DNA of 64,000 bases, from assembly GCF_900021165.1 (NCBI RefSeq), contig NZ_FCOQ01000039.1:30124-94123 (forward strand), given 5' to 3'. Every line of letters starts with the position of its first letter. Position 1 is the stretch's first letter. Source of the DNA: Paenibacillus phocaeensis (lineage in GTDB: Bacteria; Bacillota; Bacilli; Paenibacillales; Paenibacillaceae). A program made the position numbers and the translations under genes. The notes under the pieces were generated by a model. It had not been told where the DNA came from and made no database searches. It saw only the letters and a program-made list of their open reading frames with translations. This document shows positions 53,255 through 61,403 of the stretch, in pieces.

Positions 53255-53719
53255 ATGCCAAAGGAACCAAAAGCTACCCCGGAGCCTTCGATCGAAGCCG
53301 ACGATGCTTTCCTGCACAGCTGCATGTATTTTACCACCAACCGTCTGAGCCGGGCGATCACGCGGATCGCCGATGATGCCTTTGCAACGACCGGGCTTGC
53401 TCCCGCTTACGGCTACCTCATCCGCCTGGTCATCGTGAAGCCCGGCATCACGCAAAAGGAGCTGTCCGAGAAACTGTACATCACACCGTCTACCTTGACG
53501 CGCTTTATCGACAAGCTGCAAGCCAAGGGGCTGGTGGAACGTCAAGTTCAAGGGAAAACCGTGTTGGTCTACCCAACCGAGAAAGGTTGCGCCCTCGAGC
53601 CCTCCCTTAGCGAAGCTTCGAAAAAACTGAAAGCCTCGTACGTCGCCGTGCTTGGCGAGGAATTGGCCGACTTGCTTACCACGCAGCAGGAGCTGGCCAG
53701 CGAGCAGTTGGAACGATAA
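53255..53719 (+). CDS. MarR-family transcriptional regulator
   Basis: 154 residues from ATG 53255 (GGAG 8 bp upstream). Winged helix at about 55-120: ITQKELSEKLYITPSTLTRFIDKLQAKGLVERQVQGK-type text with the wing TVLVYPTEKG. Two Cys (residue about 24 and 108) could serve redox sensing. It probably represses itself and the MFS gene 64 bp downstream through TTGTACATACAA sites. Ligand unknown. Confidence 0.92.
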   Translation: MPKEPKATPEPSIEADDAFLHSCMYFTTNRLSRAITRIADDAFATTGLAPAYGYLIRLVIVKPGITQKELSEKLYITPSTLTRFIDKLQAKGLVERQVQGKTVLVYPTEKGCALEPSLSEASKKLKASYVAVLGEELADLLTTQQELASEQLER

Positions 53720-53736
53720 TTCAGTTCCTTCTGATA

Positions 53737-53753
53737 TATAATTGTATGTACAA
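53737..53753 (+). promoter_or_regulatory. MFS gene -10 and candidate MarR operator, copy 2
   Basis: TATAAT at 53737-53742 is followed at once by TTGTATGTACAA at 53742-53753, the reverse complement of the site at 53216-53227. Binding here would block the MFS promoter. No good -35 was found at the right spacing. Confidence 0.6.
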
Positions 53754-53783
53754 GCAAAATTATAAATAGAGGAGAAACCTGCG

Positions 53784-55076
53784 ATGAATGAAATGAACCT
53801 TCCGCCTGAAAACAAGCCTAAATCACGTTTCTATTACGGCTGGATTATCGTCCTGCTTACATTTGTTACTTTGCTCATCTCCGCAAGCATTCGCTCCTTG
53901 CCAAGCGTGCTTCTTCTTCCCTTTCAGGACGAATTCGGCTGGAGTCGGGGCAGCATCTCGAGTGTGATCTCCATCGGGATCTTTCTATACGGCCTGGTCG
54001 GGCCCTTCTCGGCTTCCCTGCTGCTGCGCTTTGGCTTCCGCAAGGTATTGATCTGCTCGTTGTCCGTGCTTGGGCTGAGTCTGGCCCTGACCCCGTTCAT
54101 CCATGCTTTATGGCAATTTGAGCTGCTGTGGGGTGTGGTATCGGGACTCGCAACTGGAATGATGGCCAACGTCCTGGGCGTCACGGTCAGCAATCAGTGG
54201 TTCGTCAAGCGCAAGGGCCTGATTATCGGGCTCCTTACCGCAAGTGCGGCAACCGGCCAACTGCTGTTTCTGCCGCTGTTCGCCAAGCTCACGTCGGACC
54301 TTGGCTGGCGATACGCCGTGTATGTCGCCGTGGCCAGCATTGTCGTCGTCCTCGCGGCCGTCGCGATCTGGATGCGCAATCACCCTTACGAGGTTGGCGC
54401 TGCTCCTTACGGTTCATCCGAGCGGATCAAGCCGGAGCCCTTCCGGGGCAACATTTTTATCGCGCCGCTGCAAAATTTGCGGCTGGCGGTGAAACACCCG
54501 ACGTTTTGGCTGCTGGCCGGCACCTTTTTCTTCTGCGGCTTTTCGACGAACGGCCTCATCGGCACCCATCTGATCGCCGCCTGCGGGGATCACGGCATAC
54601 TGGAGGTTGCCGCTGCCGGGCTCCTGGCAATGATGGGCATCTTCGATTTGTTTGGCACAACGATCTCCGGCTGGTTGTCCGACCGGTTCGACAGCCGCAA
54701 GCTGCTGTTCTGGTATTACGGACTGCGCGGGCTTTCCCTGCTGTTCCTGCCGTTTGCGCTTAACTCGGCCTCCCCGGCCATGCTCGTCGTGTTCTCCGTC
54801 TTCTACGGCCTAGACTGGATCGCTACCGTTCCGCCAACCGCCAAGCTCGCGAGCGAAACGTTCGGGAAAGAGAGATCCGGCATGATCTTCGGCTGGATCG
54901 TCGTCGCCCACCAAATCGGTGCCTCTACAGCCGCATACGGTGCAGGCGTCCTGAGAGACTGGCTGGGCAGCTACTCTCAAGCCTTCGTCATCGCCGGATT
55001 TGTCTGCTTCGTAGCTGCGGTCATGGCGATGCAAATTCGCAAGGCGCGCAGCCAGGCGGCAGAAGCGGCCATGTAA
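53784..55076 (+). CDS. MFS transporter (OFA/monocarboxylate-porter-like)
   Basis: 430 residues, twelve predicted membrane helices. YYGWIIVLLTFVTLLISASIRSLPSVLLLPFQDEFGWSR at the start (cited in part) and GTTISGWLSDRFDSRKLLFWYYGLRG at the loop after helix 8 are typical of the OFA/MCT-like branch. TSNQWFVKRKGLIIGLLTA at loop 4-5 carries the second conserved basic motif. Ribosome site GAGGAGAAACC. Regulated by the adjacent MarR protein, by the site evidence. Substrate could be a carboxylate or a drug; undecided. Confidence 0.9.
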   Translation: MNEMNLPPENKPKSRFYYGWIIVLLTFVTLLISASIRSLPSVLLLPFQDEFGWSRGSISSVISIGIFLYGLVGPFSASLLLRFGFRKVLICSLSVLGLSLALTPFIHALWQFELLWGVVSGLATGMMANVLGVTVSNQWFVKRKGLIIGLLTASAATGQLLFLPLFAKLTSDLGWRYAVYVAVASIVVVLAAVAIWMRNHPYEVGAAPYGSSERIKPEPFRGNIFIAPLQNLRLAVKHPTFWLLAGTFFFCGFSTNGLIGTHLIAACGDHGILEVAAAGLLAMMGIFDLFGTTISGWLSDRFDSRKLLFWYYGLRGLSLLFLPFALNSASPAMLVVFSVFYGLDWIATVPPTAKLASETFGKERSGMIFGWIVVAHQIGASTAAYGAGVLRDWLGSYSQAFVIAGFVCFVAAVMAMQIRKARSQAAEAAM

Positions 55077-55197
55077 GATTGGACTGGCGATGATTTTCTC
55101 CAAATTTCGCGCTTGCCTATCCAACAACCGGACTGAAGTATGCTAGAATAAAGAGCATCATGATTGCGATAGAACTCACAGAAAGGGACGTCATCGT

Positions 55198-55767
55198 TTG
55201 GCACAGTTATTTTATAAATATGGAGCAATGAACAGCGGAAAGTCCATTGAAATTTTGAAAGTCGCCCATAATTATGAAGAGCAAAACAAGCCGGTATTGC
55301 TCTTCACCTCGGCGATCGATAATCGAGATGAGATTGGCTTTGTCTCCTCGCGGATCGGATTGCGCCGGCAGGCTATTCCTATTTTCCCGGATACGAACCT
55401 GTTCGATATCGTCAAAAATCATAAGCCGCGCCTGTACTGCATATTGGTGGACGAATGCCAATTCCTCGGGGAGGACAGTATCAAGCAGTTGGTCCGGATC
55501 GTCGACGAGCTGGACATTCCCGTCATGGCGTTTGGGCTGAAGAATGATTTCCAGAACCAACTGTTCGAGGGCAGCCGCCTGCTGCTCATTTATGCGGATA
55601 AAATCGAGGAAATGAAAACGATCTGCTGGTTCTGTGCGCGCAAGGCGACGATGAACCTGCGGGTGGAGAACGGCAAACCCGTCTACACCGGTGAGCAGAT
55701 TCAAATCGGCGGCAACGAGTCGTATTACCCGGTGTGCCGGAAATGTCACGCTAACCCGCCGCTGTAA
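55198..55767 (+). CDS. tdk: Thymidine kinase (type II)
   Basis: 189 residues from TTG 55198, preceded by GAAAGGGACG. P-loop GAMNSGKS at residues 9-16; magnesium motif LVDECQF near 85; zinc-binding Cys pairs CWFC and CRKC in the C-terminal lasso region; KATMNLR and GGNESYYPVCR typical. Phosphorylates thymidine with ATP for salvage. An extended -10 TATGCTAGAAT lies about 55 bp upstream. Convergent with dgt. Confidence 0.94.
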   Translation: MAQLFYKYGAMNSGKSIEILKVAHNYEEQNKPVLLFTSAIDNRDEIGFVSSRIGLRRQAIPIFPDTNLFDIVKNHKPRLYCILVDECQFLGEDSIKQLVRIVDELDIPVMAFGLKNDFQNQLFEGSRLLLIYADKIEEMKTICWFCARKATMNLRVENGKPVYTGEQIQIGGNESYYPVCRKCHANPPL

Positions 55768-55781
55768 AGCGGTGCCTTACA

Positions 55782-55839
55782 ACAAAAGCACGATGGCCGG
55801 AGACGGGACTGCCCTCTCCTTATCCATCGTGCTTTTGTT
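55782..55839 (+). terminator. Shared terminator of tdk and dgt
   Basis: ACAAAAGCACGATGG and CCATCGTGCTTTTGT form the stem around a 27-base loop. A and T runs on either side let it work for both convergent genes. Confidence 0.82.
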
Positions 55840-55843
55840 CATC

Positions 55844-57253
55844 TCAATCCATATCGTAAATCGTGCCGACCTTTAGTCCATACAGCTCGTTGTAGATTTT
55901 CTCCGCGTAGGCGTCGGTCATGCCGGCAATATAGTCGATGATCATATGCTCCCAAGTCCAGATCGGTTTCGCTTTGGCCTGATCCCGATCGAAGCGGCGC
56001 AGCCAGTCGCCGGGAATGATCGACTTGCTCGTCTCCGGATCGACGAAGGCGTCCCACAGCCGCTTGATCACCCAAGCGCTGCGTTTCTGGAGCCGCTGCA
56101 CCCGCAGATCGCGAATCATCGTGACCCAAGCGAAGCTCTTCAGCACGCTTACCGTCCGCAGCATGTCTTCATCCTCTTGCCCTTCTTTTACGAATGTGAC
56201 CTTCTGCCAATCACCGTCATCGATAACGCCCAGGCTGCCGACGAACAGGCTGACCCAATAAGCCTTCACCTCCCGGCGCGTCCGGGAGTAGTCTTGATCG
56301 CAGATCGGCATTTTGGCGTTCCAGATGTGCAGGAATTCGTCCAGCACTTCCGCCACCTTGACCTGTACTTTGTCCGGCGTCCACCCTGCCCAAAACGAAT
56401 CCTCCAGCGTCATGATCTTCTCGACGATCAATCGCTGAATATGCGAGTCTTTGAGGAAATGCTCGTGGACCTCGATTTTTCCCGCCTTGATGCCGTCTTC
56501 GAGATCATGGGCCGAATAGGCGATATCGTCGCACAGGTCCATCAGTTGCGCTTCGAACGTCTTCTTACCCTGCGGAATCCCCCAGCGCTCGCGAATGGAG
56601 GAGATATACTCCCATTCGTGGAGATACAGCCCCTTCTTGTTGATCGTACCGGGGTAGGGATATTTATTCGTCCCAAGCAGCACCGCATCGGATAAGTTCA
56701 GACCGTCGATGTTTTCCCGTTTCTCCAGGAACATCATCAGCCGGAAATTGTGGGCATTGCCTTCAAAATGCTCGTATTTTCGCCGGTACGCCTCCCGGGT
56801 CCGCTGTTCTTCCTCCGGGGTTGGTTGCTTGCCCTTCAGGGCCGTCCGCACCTTCTCCTCAATCCGCTTCTCCAAGATTTGATCCAGCACCTCTTCGCCC
56901 TTGTGTCCAAACGGAGGATGCCCGAAATCATGGCAAATTGCGGCGCATTCCACCACCTCCGGGTCGATCACCAAGCCCGGGTGGCCAGCTCGATCCACCG
57001 CCAACTCGGGATACGCCCGCAGCAGGCTTCGCGCCGCTTCCCGGGCAATTTGCGCGACCTCCAGCGAATGCGTCAACCGCGTCCGGTAATAATCGCCTGT
57101 ACCGGCTCCAAACACTTGCGATTTCCCTTGCAGGCGGCGGAAAGTTGGGGAATGGATCAACCGCGAATAATCGCGTTCGAAGGTAGCCCGGTTATTTTCG
57201 TGTCCGATATTGTCCGGATATTGGCGGTGCTCCCGCAGTTCCTGTATGTTCAT
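55844..57253 (-). CDS. dgt: Deoxyguanosinetriphosphate triphosphohydrolase-like protein
   Basis: 469-residue HD-domain enzyme that hydrolyses dNTPs to deoxynucleosides plus triphosphate. HD signature: RTRLTHSLEVAQIAREAAR near residue 60 and AAICHDFGHPPFGHKGEEVLD near 105, giving the H...HD...D metal ligands. GNAHNFRLMMFLEKRE and LCDDIAYSAHDLEDGI are characteristic. Together with thymidine kinase and the deoxynucleotidase nearby it suggests clustered control of deoxynucleotide pools, though on different strands. Confidence 0.92.
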   Translation of the reverse strand: MNIQELREHRQYPDNIGHENNRATFERDYSRLIHSPTFRRLQGKSQVFGAGTGDYYRTRLTHSLEVAQIAREAARSLLRAYPELAVDRAGHPGLVIDPEVVECAAICHDFGHPPFGHKGEEVLDQILEKRIEEKVRTALKGKQPTPEEEQRTREAYRRKYEHFEGNAHNFRLMMFLEKRENIDGLNLSDAVLLGTNKYPYPGTINKKGLYLHEWEYISSIRERWGIPQGKKTFEAQLMDLCDDIAYSAHDLEDGIKAGKIEVHEHFLKDSHIQRLIVEKIMTLEDSFWAGWTPDKVQVKVAEVLDEFLHIWNAKMPICDQDYSRTRREVKAYWVSLFVGSLGVIDDGDWQKVTFVKEGQEDEDMLRTVSVLKSFAWVTMIRDLRVQRLQKRSAWVIKRLWDAFVDPETSKSIIPGDWLRRFDRDQAKAKPIWTWEHMIIDYIAGMTDAYAEKIYNELYGLKVGTIYDMD

Positions 57254-57349
57254 GGTTCCTGCACTCCTTGTCGCGTTCTCTCTTTTCTGTTATTGTAGCC
57301 GTCCATGGGCGGAACATAAAGCACCGGCCCCAAATTTATTTGCGCACAT

Positions 57350-57373
57350 AAAAATAACCCCGCATCGCGGGGC
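57350..57373 (-). terminator. Terminator of the flavodoxin operon
   Basis: Minus strand CCCCGC ATC-type loop GCGGGG followed by TTATTTTTAT. It lies 22 bp after the stop of the 57396 gene. Confidence 0.88.
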
Positions 57374-57395
57374 TTCGCTCCAGCATTTCATATTT

Positions 57396-58142
57396 TTATG
57401 ATACGCCCAACCTCCACGGTTCGCAGCCTCCGGAACGCTTCGTTGCATCGCCAGGTTCCTCGGTCTGGCGATGTCGACATTCGCCTTCCCAAACTTCCTG
57501 CAATAACCGCACATAATCCAGAGACTCCTGCAGATCTAGGGTTTCTCCCGGGACAACCTGCCTCCGGCCCTCCAATAACGTATGAACCTCGATCTCACTG
57601 GGCGGACAACCAAATGCACAGTGCCAAAACACGTTGACCATATGGATAAAAGCTTGCGTGATGCTCTCATTGTCCTCCACCAAGAATTTCTGCACCGTCA
57701 CCCTATCCGGGTTCCCCCGCTCCTGCCATACCGTTTGAAAAATAATACCCAAATGCAGATCCAGCTCCGCCGCGTGCGTTCCCCATTTCTCATATAAAGC
57801 GACGGGATAATCATAAATTCTCGTCCCCGTAATGAAAGTCAACTCCGATACCATCCGGTTGTAAACCTGCCAGTAGAACATCGCATCCGGAAAATCACTC
57901 TGATTTCGCGGCCAACGCCGGTTCAGCAGCACCTGGATCGGTGTATGCATCCGAACCGCTGGGATCAGCGTGAAATAATCGTTGATGGCATGGCCAACGG
58001 CGTATTGCACGCGTTGCTGCCAAGAGATAAGAGGCCCTCCGCTCGAAGGGGAAGGGCTCTTTGCTCCCGCCGGATCAGTTGAGTCCGCCATAAGCGAACG
58101 CAACCATTCTTCCAACTCATAATCAATAAGCTGCTTCGTCAT
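57396..58142 (-). CDS. Unknown protein coupled to flavodoxin
   Basis: 248 residues from ATG 58142, which overlaps the flavodoxin stop by 4 bp. No signal peptide or membrane segment. The middle is rich in aromatic residues and His (YFTLIPAVRMHTPIQVLLNRRWPRN, MFYWQVYNRMVSELTFI, HMVNVFWHCAFGC), with Cys near 209 and 213. An acidic Glu-rich helix precedes a hydrophilic tail. I do not recognise the family. Overlap with an iron-regulated flavodoxin suggests a partner in low-iron electron transfer, for example a flavodoxin-dependent enzyme or its helper. Confidence 0.65.
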   Translation of the reverse strand: MTKQLIDYELEEWLRSLMADSTDPAGAKSPSPSSGGPLISWQQRVQYAVGHAINDYFTLIPAVRMHTPIQVLLNRRWPRNQSDFPDAMFYWQVYNRMVSELTFITGTRIYDYPVALYEKWGTHAAELDLHLGIIFQTVWQERGNPDRVTVQKFLVEDNESITQAFIHMVNVFWHCAFGCPPSEIEVHTLLEGRRQVVPGETLDLQESLDYVRLLQEVWEGECRHRQTEEPGDATKRSGGCEPWRLGVS

Positions 58143-58597
58143 GGCTGGTGCAGCGCTCCCAGGCTTTGCGCGAAGCTTGCCCCGAATTCCCGGCACAGCA
58201 CCTTCTCTTCCGGATTCGGACCGTATTCCACCTTCAAAGGGGGCTGAACGATGATGGCTCCGAATTCTCTTAGCCGTTGCTCCAGTTCATCCACGGCTGC
58301 GCAATACAGACGATAAGAGGTGTCTCCGCTGCCAAAGACAGCAGCCCGGAAGCCTACCAGATTCAACCCCTTCATTTCATCCACGAAATCGGAAAACTCG
58401 TCGGGAAGCTCCCCATCCCCCCAAGTATAAGCCCCCAATAAGCAAGCGTCATATTCCAGTAGATGAACGGCGTTGCAGTCCTCTACCATTTTCAAATCCG
58501 CGGCGGCTCCGGTGCTGCGGACGCCCTCAGCGATCAATTCAGCCATTTCCTCCGTATTCCCGGTCAAGCTGGCATAGACGATGATGATTTTGCTCAA
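58139..58597 (-). CDS. Flavodoxin, iron-repressed
   Basis: 152 residues from TTG 58597 (MSKIIIVYASLTGNTEEMAELI); a TTG three codons upstream is also possible. The FMN phosphate loop is YASLTGNTEEMA, and LGAYTWGDGELPDEF and VFGSGDTSYRLYCAAVDELE hold the two ring-binding loops. Flavodoxins replace ferredoxin when iron is scarce; a Fur box sits in the promoter. Followed by the overlapping unknown gene at 57396. Confidence 0.93.
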   Translation of the reverse strand: MSKIIIVYASLTGNTEEMAELIAEGVRSTGAAADLKMVEDCNAVHLLEYDACLLGAYTWGDGELPDEFSDFVDEMKGLNLVGFRAAVFGSGDTSYRLYCAAVDELEQRLREFGAIIVQPPLKVEYGPNPEEKVLCREFGASFAQSLGALHQP

Positions 58598-58637
58598 TCC
58601 CTCCAACTCCCTTCAAGCAACGTGACTTGATAACCGA

Positions 58638-58667
58638 AGTATAATTGATAATGATTATCATTGTCAA
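58638..58667 (-). promoter_or_regulatory. Flavodoxin promoter with Fur box
   Basis: Minus strand TTGACA (58662-58667), 18-bp spacer, TATACT (58638-58643). Between them lies GATAATGATTATCATTGTC (58647-58665), matching 17 of 19 positions of the classic Fur box. Fur with iron would block the promoter. Confidence 0.88.
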
Positions 58668-58698
58668 TAAAAGAGAGGGTAGTATCTTCTCACACCAC

Positions 58699-58916
58699 CT
58701 TTGCACGATTATCCCTTTCGTTCAGAGAATTGGTACACCTCTATGTGCGATTATCCTTTCGTTCAGAATTCTTACGCCCCTATGTACGATTATCCCCTTC
58801 GTTCAGAACGGGAGGGATCAAGAAGGCGTTGCCTGCCTGGGCAATCCTTACAATGGGAAACGGAGATCGATGACTTCCCCACGATCTGCCTGATGCAACG
58901 GGATAATCCTCAAAAG
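58699..58916. repeat. GATTATCCC repeat element with three direct copies
   Basis: TTTGCACGATTATCCC followed by TTTCGTTCAGA starts at 58700 and recurs with small changes at 58742 and 58781 (periods 42 and 39). GGGATAATCCTCAAAAG at 58900-58916 is an inverted end. The same terminal words bound the element at 15750-15952. No reading frame with coding character; it lies between the flavodoxin promoter and a bidirectional terminator. Confidence 0.6.
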
Positions 58917-58943
58917 AAGGGAGCGGATAGCTCAAATCAACAT

Positions 58944-58984
58944 AAAAGCCGGACCCCCCTGAATGGAGTATCCGGCTTCTTTTA
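58944..58984 (-). terminator. Terminator of the Moco oxidoreductase operon
   Basis: AGCCGGA and TCCGGCT form the stem around a 24-base loop; the minus strand continues TTTATG and the plus strand TCTTTT. Lies 14 bp after the oxidoreductase stop. Confidence 0.75.
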
Positions 58985-58997
58985 GCTATACGATCTA

Positions 58998-60302
58998 TCA
59001 GCTCAGTCCCACCCACGCATCGTTCGAGTAACCGCGCTGCTCCCAGTAACCGACATGCTCGCCTTCGATCAACTCGATTCGTGTCAGCCATTTCACCGAC
59101 TTATAGGCGTACATTTTCGGCACGATCAGTCTTACCGGTCCGCCCAAATCGCTCGGAATCGGCTTACCGTCGTGCATCACCGCGACCAACACATCCTCCA
59201 TCTCCGCTTGCTCCAGGGTGAGGGTATCCGTATAAACGCCGTCCCCCGAATAGAACTTCACCGTTTTGGCGTTGGGTTTGACACCGGCTTGTTGGAGCAG
59301 CTCCCGCAGCGGGATGCCTTCCCAAGTATTATTGTACACCGACCAGCCGGTCACACAGTGAAAATCGCTAACCTGCACCTTCCGCTTCAGCTTAAGGAAG
59401 TCCTCCCAGCTCCATTTGAACTTGTTGTTCACCAGACCGTCGATCGTAAACGACCAGTTCTCATTGGAGAAGGACGGGATGTCCGTGACCGTGTATACCC
59501 GAAAATGTCCCTGCGCCCCGCCTCCAACCACCTCTGCGGAAGCCGGAAGCGGCACCGGATTCGGAACGAGCCGGTTGGCATTCTCCTCCAGCAGCCGGTC
59601 CACCGTTTTTGTTCCGCCGATGCTGCCGAAGGAGCTGCCCAGCCATTTGAGAAAGGTTGGTCCAACCGTCACCGCCAGTCCTATGCCAATCGCCCCGCGG
59701 ATAAACGCCCGGCGGGTATAGACCGGCTGGGGAGAGGTGGGGCCTTGGGGCAGTTTAGCCTCTGCCGCAGCCGAAGCCTCTGCTCCTGCTTCCGCCACCT
59801 TGCCTGCGGCGGCAGGGCGAACCTCGGCTTTAATCGACCGTCGGGCCGGTTCCTTCAACCATTGGGTCCGGGTTAAGGAATGGTAAATGATGTATGGCAG
59901 ACCGATCCAGGTTAAGAGATCATGGACGGTCAGCGCCGCATTGGACACCCTCGGCCCCACCGCCTTGAATTGCCACAGCAGCACGCCCGAACCAAACCAG
60001 CCCAACAGCAAAGCAAGGACCACAAGGACATTAAACCGCTGCCAGGGCTTCTGTCGCAACTGCTTCCAGTGCTTCCCGGCTAGCAGCAAGTAATAAATGA
60101 CCGGGAGGATCGAAGCGATACCCACCGCGATATGCAGCCATTTCAGCCAAACTCGGCCCTCGCCCAGCAGCCCGCGCCAAAACCCGCCAACCAACAGTAG
60201 CCCCGTCAAGGCCAGGATCACGACAATCCAGCCGTTCCAGGTATGCAGGGTGACGAGTTTTTTTCCATATCCCTTACGCAGGCGCTCCAGCATTCCCTTC
60301 AT
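58998..60302 (-). CDS. Cytochrome b/molybdopterin (MsrP-SUOX-type) fusion oxidoreductase
   Basis: 434 residues. Residues 1-145 form four membrane helices with His20, His57, His127 and His141 placed as haem ligands, like a b561-type cytochrome. An Ala-rich linker (150-190) leads to a twin-arginine motif TRRAFIRG at 196-203 and a further helix. Residues 245-434 are a sulfite-oxidase-fold Moco domain with the molybdenum ligand Cys316 in DFHCVTGWSV; VGGGAQGHFRVY and LIVPKMYAYKSVKWLTRIEL are typical. In MsrPQ the haem membrane protein and the Moco enzyme are separate; here one chain combines both roles. Probable extracytoplasmic reductase for methionine sulfoxide or a related S/N-oxide. It follows the kinase gene with AAGGAGGTGG as ribosome site. 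Confidence 0.85.
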   Translation of the reverse strand: MKGMLERLRKGYGKKLVTLHTWNGWIVVILALTGLLLVGGFWRGLLGEGRVWLKWLHIAVGIASILPVIYYLLLAGKHWKQLRQKPWQRFNVLVVLALLLGWFGSGVLLWQFKAVGPRVSNAALTVHDLLTWIGLPYIIYHSLTRTQWLKEPARRSIKAEVRPAAAGKVAEAGAEASAAAEAKLPQGPTSPQPVYTRRAFIRGAIGIGLAVTVGPTFLKWLGSSFGSIGGTKTVDRLLEENANRLVPNPVPLPASAEVVGGGAQGHFRVYTVTDIPSFSNENWSFTIDGLVNNKFKWSWEDFLKLKRKVQVSDFHCVTGWSVYNNTWEGIPLRELLQQAGVKPNAKTVKFYSGDGVYTDTLTLEQAEMEDVLVAVMHDGKPIPSDLGGPVRLIVPKMYAYKSVKWLTRIELIEGEHVGYWEQRGYSNDAWVGLS

Positions 60303-60317
60303 CCCTCTACCACCTCC

Positions 60318-61403
60318 TTATTTCATGGAGTACTCCTCAGCATGTCTGCCATCAGCCACCTCGAGTACCGTGAACCAAAACGTACTGCCTCCCGCCTGGG
60401 CTTCCTCCACCCCGATCTCACCGCCGTATTGCTCCACCAACCGCTTCGCGATGGACAGACCTAAACCGGCGCCTCCGCTATCCCGGCTGCGAGACCGATC
60501 GGAACGATAAAAGCGCTCGAAGATGCGCACTCTCTCTTCAGGGGGGACGCCCGGTCCTTGATCAACGATCGAAAACCGGGTTTTCCTGCCCTCCGGATCG
60601 TCGGTGATTTCCATCGCCGAGCACGTAATCGTGCCCCCTTGCGGGGAATACCTTATGGCATTTTCCAGTAAATTTTGCAGCACTCGTTCCAAATGTCGGG
60701 GCGCCATTCGAAGCTTAAGCGGACGATCAGGAAGCTCTACCTTCAACTGCAGCGACTTCGCTTCGCATGGCTTGGCGAAACGCGGCAGCAGCTCGATGAG
60801 GACGTCTTCCGCAATCGACATTCGCAGCTCCTTCGTCTCCTGTCTTGCCGATTCCAGCGTCGACAGCTCAAATAAATCTTGAATGAGCTCCCCGAGCCGC
60901 ACCGTTTCGGTGCGGATGGTGGCTAAATATCGCCGGAACGCGGCCTCATCCTGAATGACATCATCCTCCAGCGCCTCAACGTAGGATTGAACCGAGGCCA
61001 GCGGCGTCCTCAAGTCATGGGCCATATTCGCGACCAACTCGCGTTGGGCGGCTTCCGCCACCGACACCTGCTTGAAGCTGGTCTCAAGGCTGTCTCCCAT
61101 ATGGTTAAACTGATCGGCCAACTGGCGGAACTCTTTTAACCCCGTATACTCGACCCGTGCCTTTAAATCGCCCTCAGCAATACGTCTCGCCCCATCGCCG
61201 ATTCGCTTAACCGAAGCTTCCAGCGGACGCACCAGCACGAAATGCAGCAGCGCCGATACCAGCCCCGCACCAATCGAGGCGAGCGTCAGCCAAACAAACT
61301 GCTCTTTGCTCAACAGCATATATCGATAAAACGCCACCAGCAGCAGGATGATCATCGCGATGCTGACCAAGTTGGCCAGCAGAAGGTACGTCCGCAGCTT
61401 CAT
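60318..61403 (-). CDS. Sensor histidine kinase (HAMP-HisKA)
   Basis: 361 residues. Two helices at about 7-25 and 37-57 with almost no extracellular loop (about 10 residues), so it probably senses within the membrane or through partners. HAMP at about 58-110; HisKA with phospho-His129 in ANMAHDLRTPLAS; ATPase boxes NLLENAIRYS, DQGPGVPPEE, GAGLGLSIAKR. Its ATG overlaps the regulator stop by 4 bp. Partner of the OmpR-type regulator; with it probably controls the lipoprotein and oxidoreductase genes. Confidence 0.93.
   Translation of the reverse strand: MKLRTYLLLANLVSIAMIILLLVAFYRYMLLSKEQFVWLTLASIGAGLVSALLHFVLVRPLEASVKRIGDGARRIAEGDLKARVEYTGLKEFRQLADQFNHMGDSLETSFKQVSVAEAAQRELVANMAHDLRTPLASVQSYVEALEDDVIQDEAAFRRYLATIRTETVRLGELIQDLFELSTLESARQETKELRMSIAEDVLIELLPRFAKPCEAKSLQLKVELPDRPLKLRMAPRHLERVLQNLLENAIRYSPQGGTITCSAMEITDDPEGRKTRFSIVDQGPGVPPEERVRIFERFYRSDRSRSRDSGGAGLGLSIAKRLVEQYGGEIGVEEAQAGGSTFWFTVLEVADGRHAEEYSMK

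Noticed and set aside
58699..58807. CRISPR-like repeat pattern
   Set aside because: Only three units, imperfect, with 12-16 bp gaps that are themselves similar, and no cas genes. It is part of the GATTATCCC repeat element.
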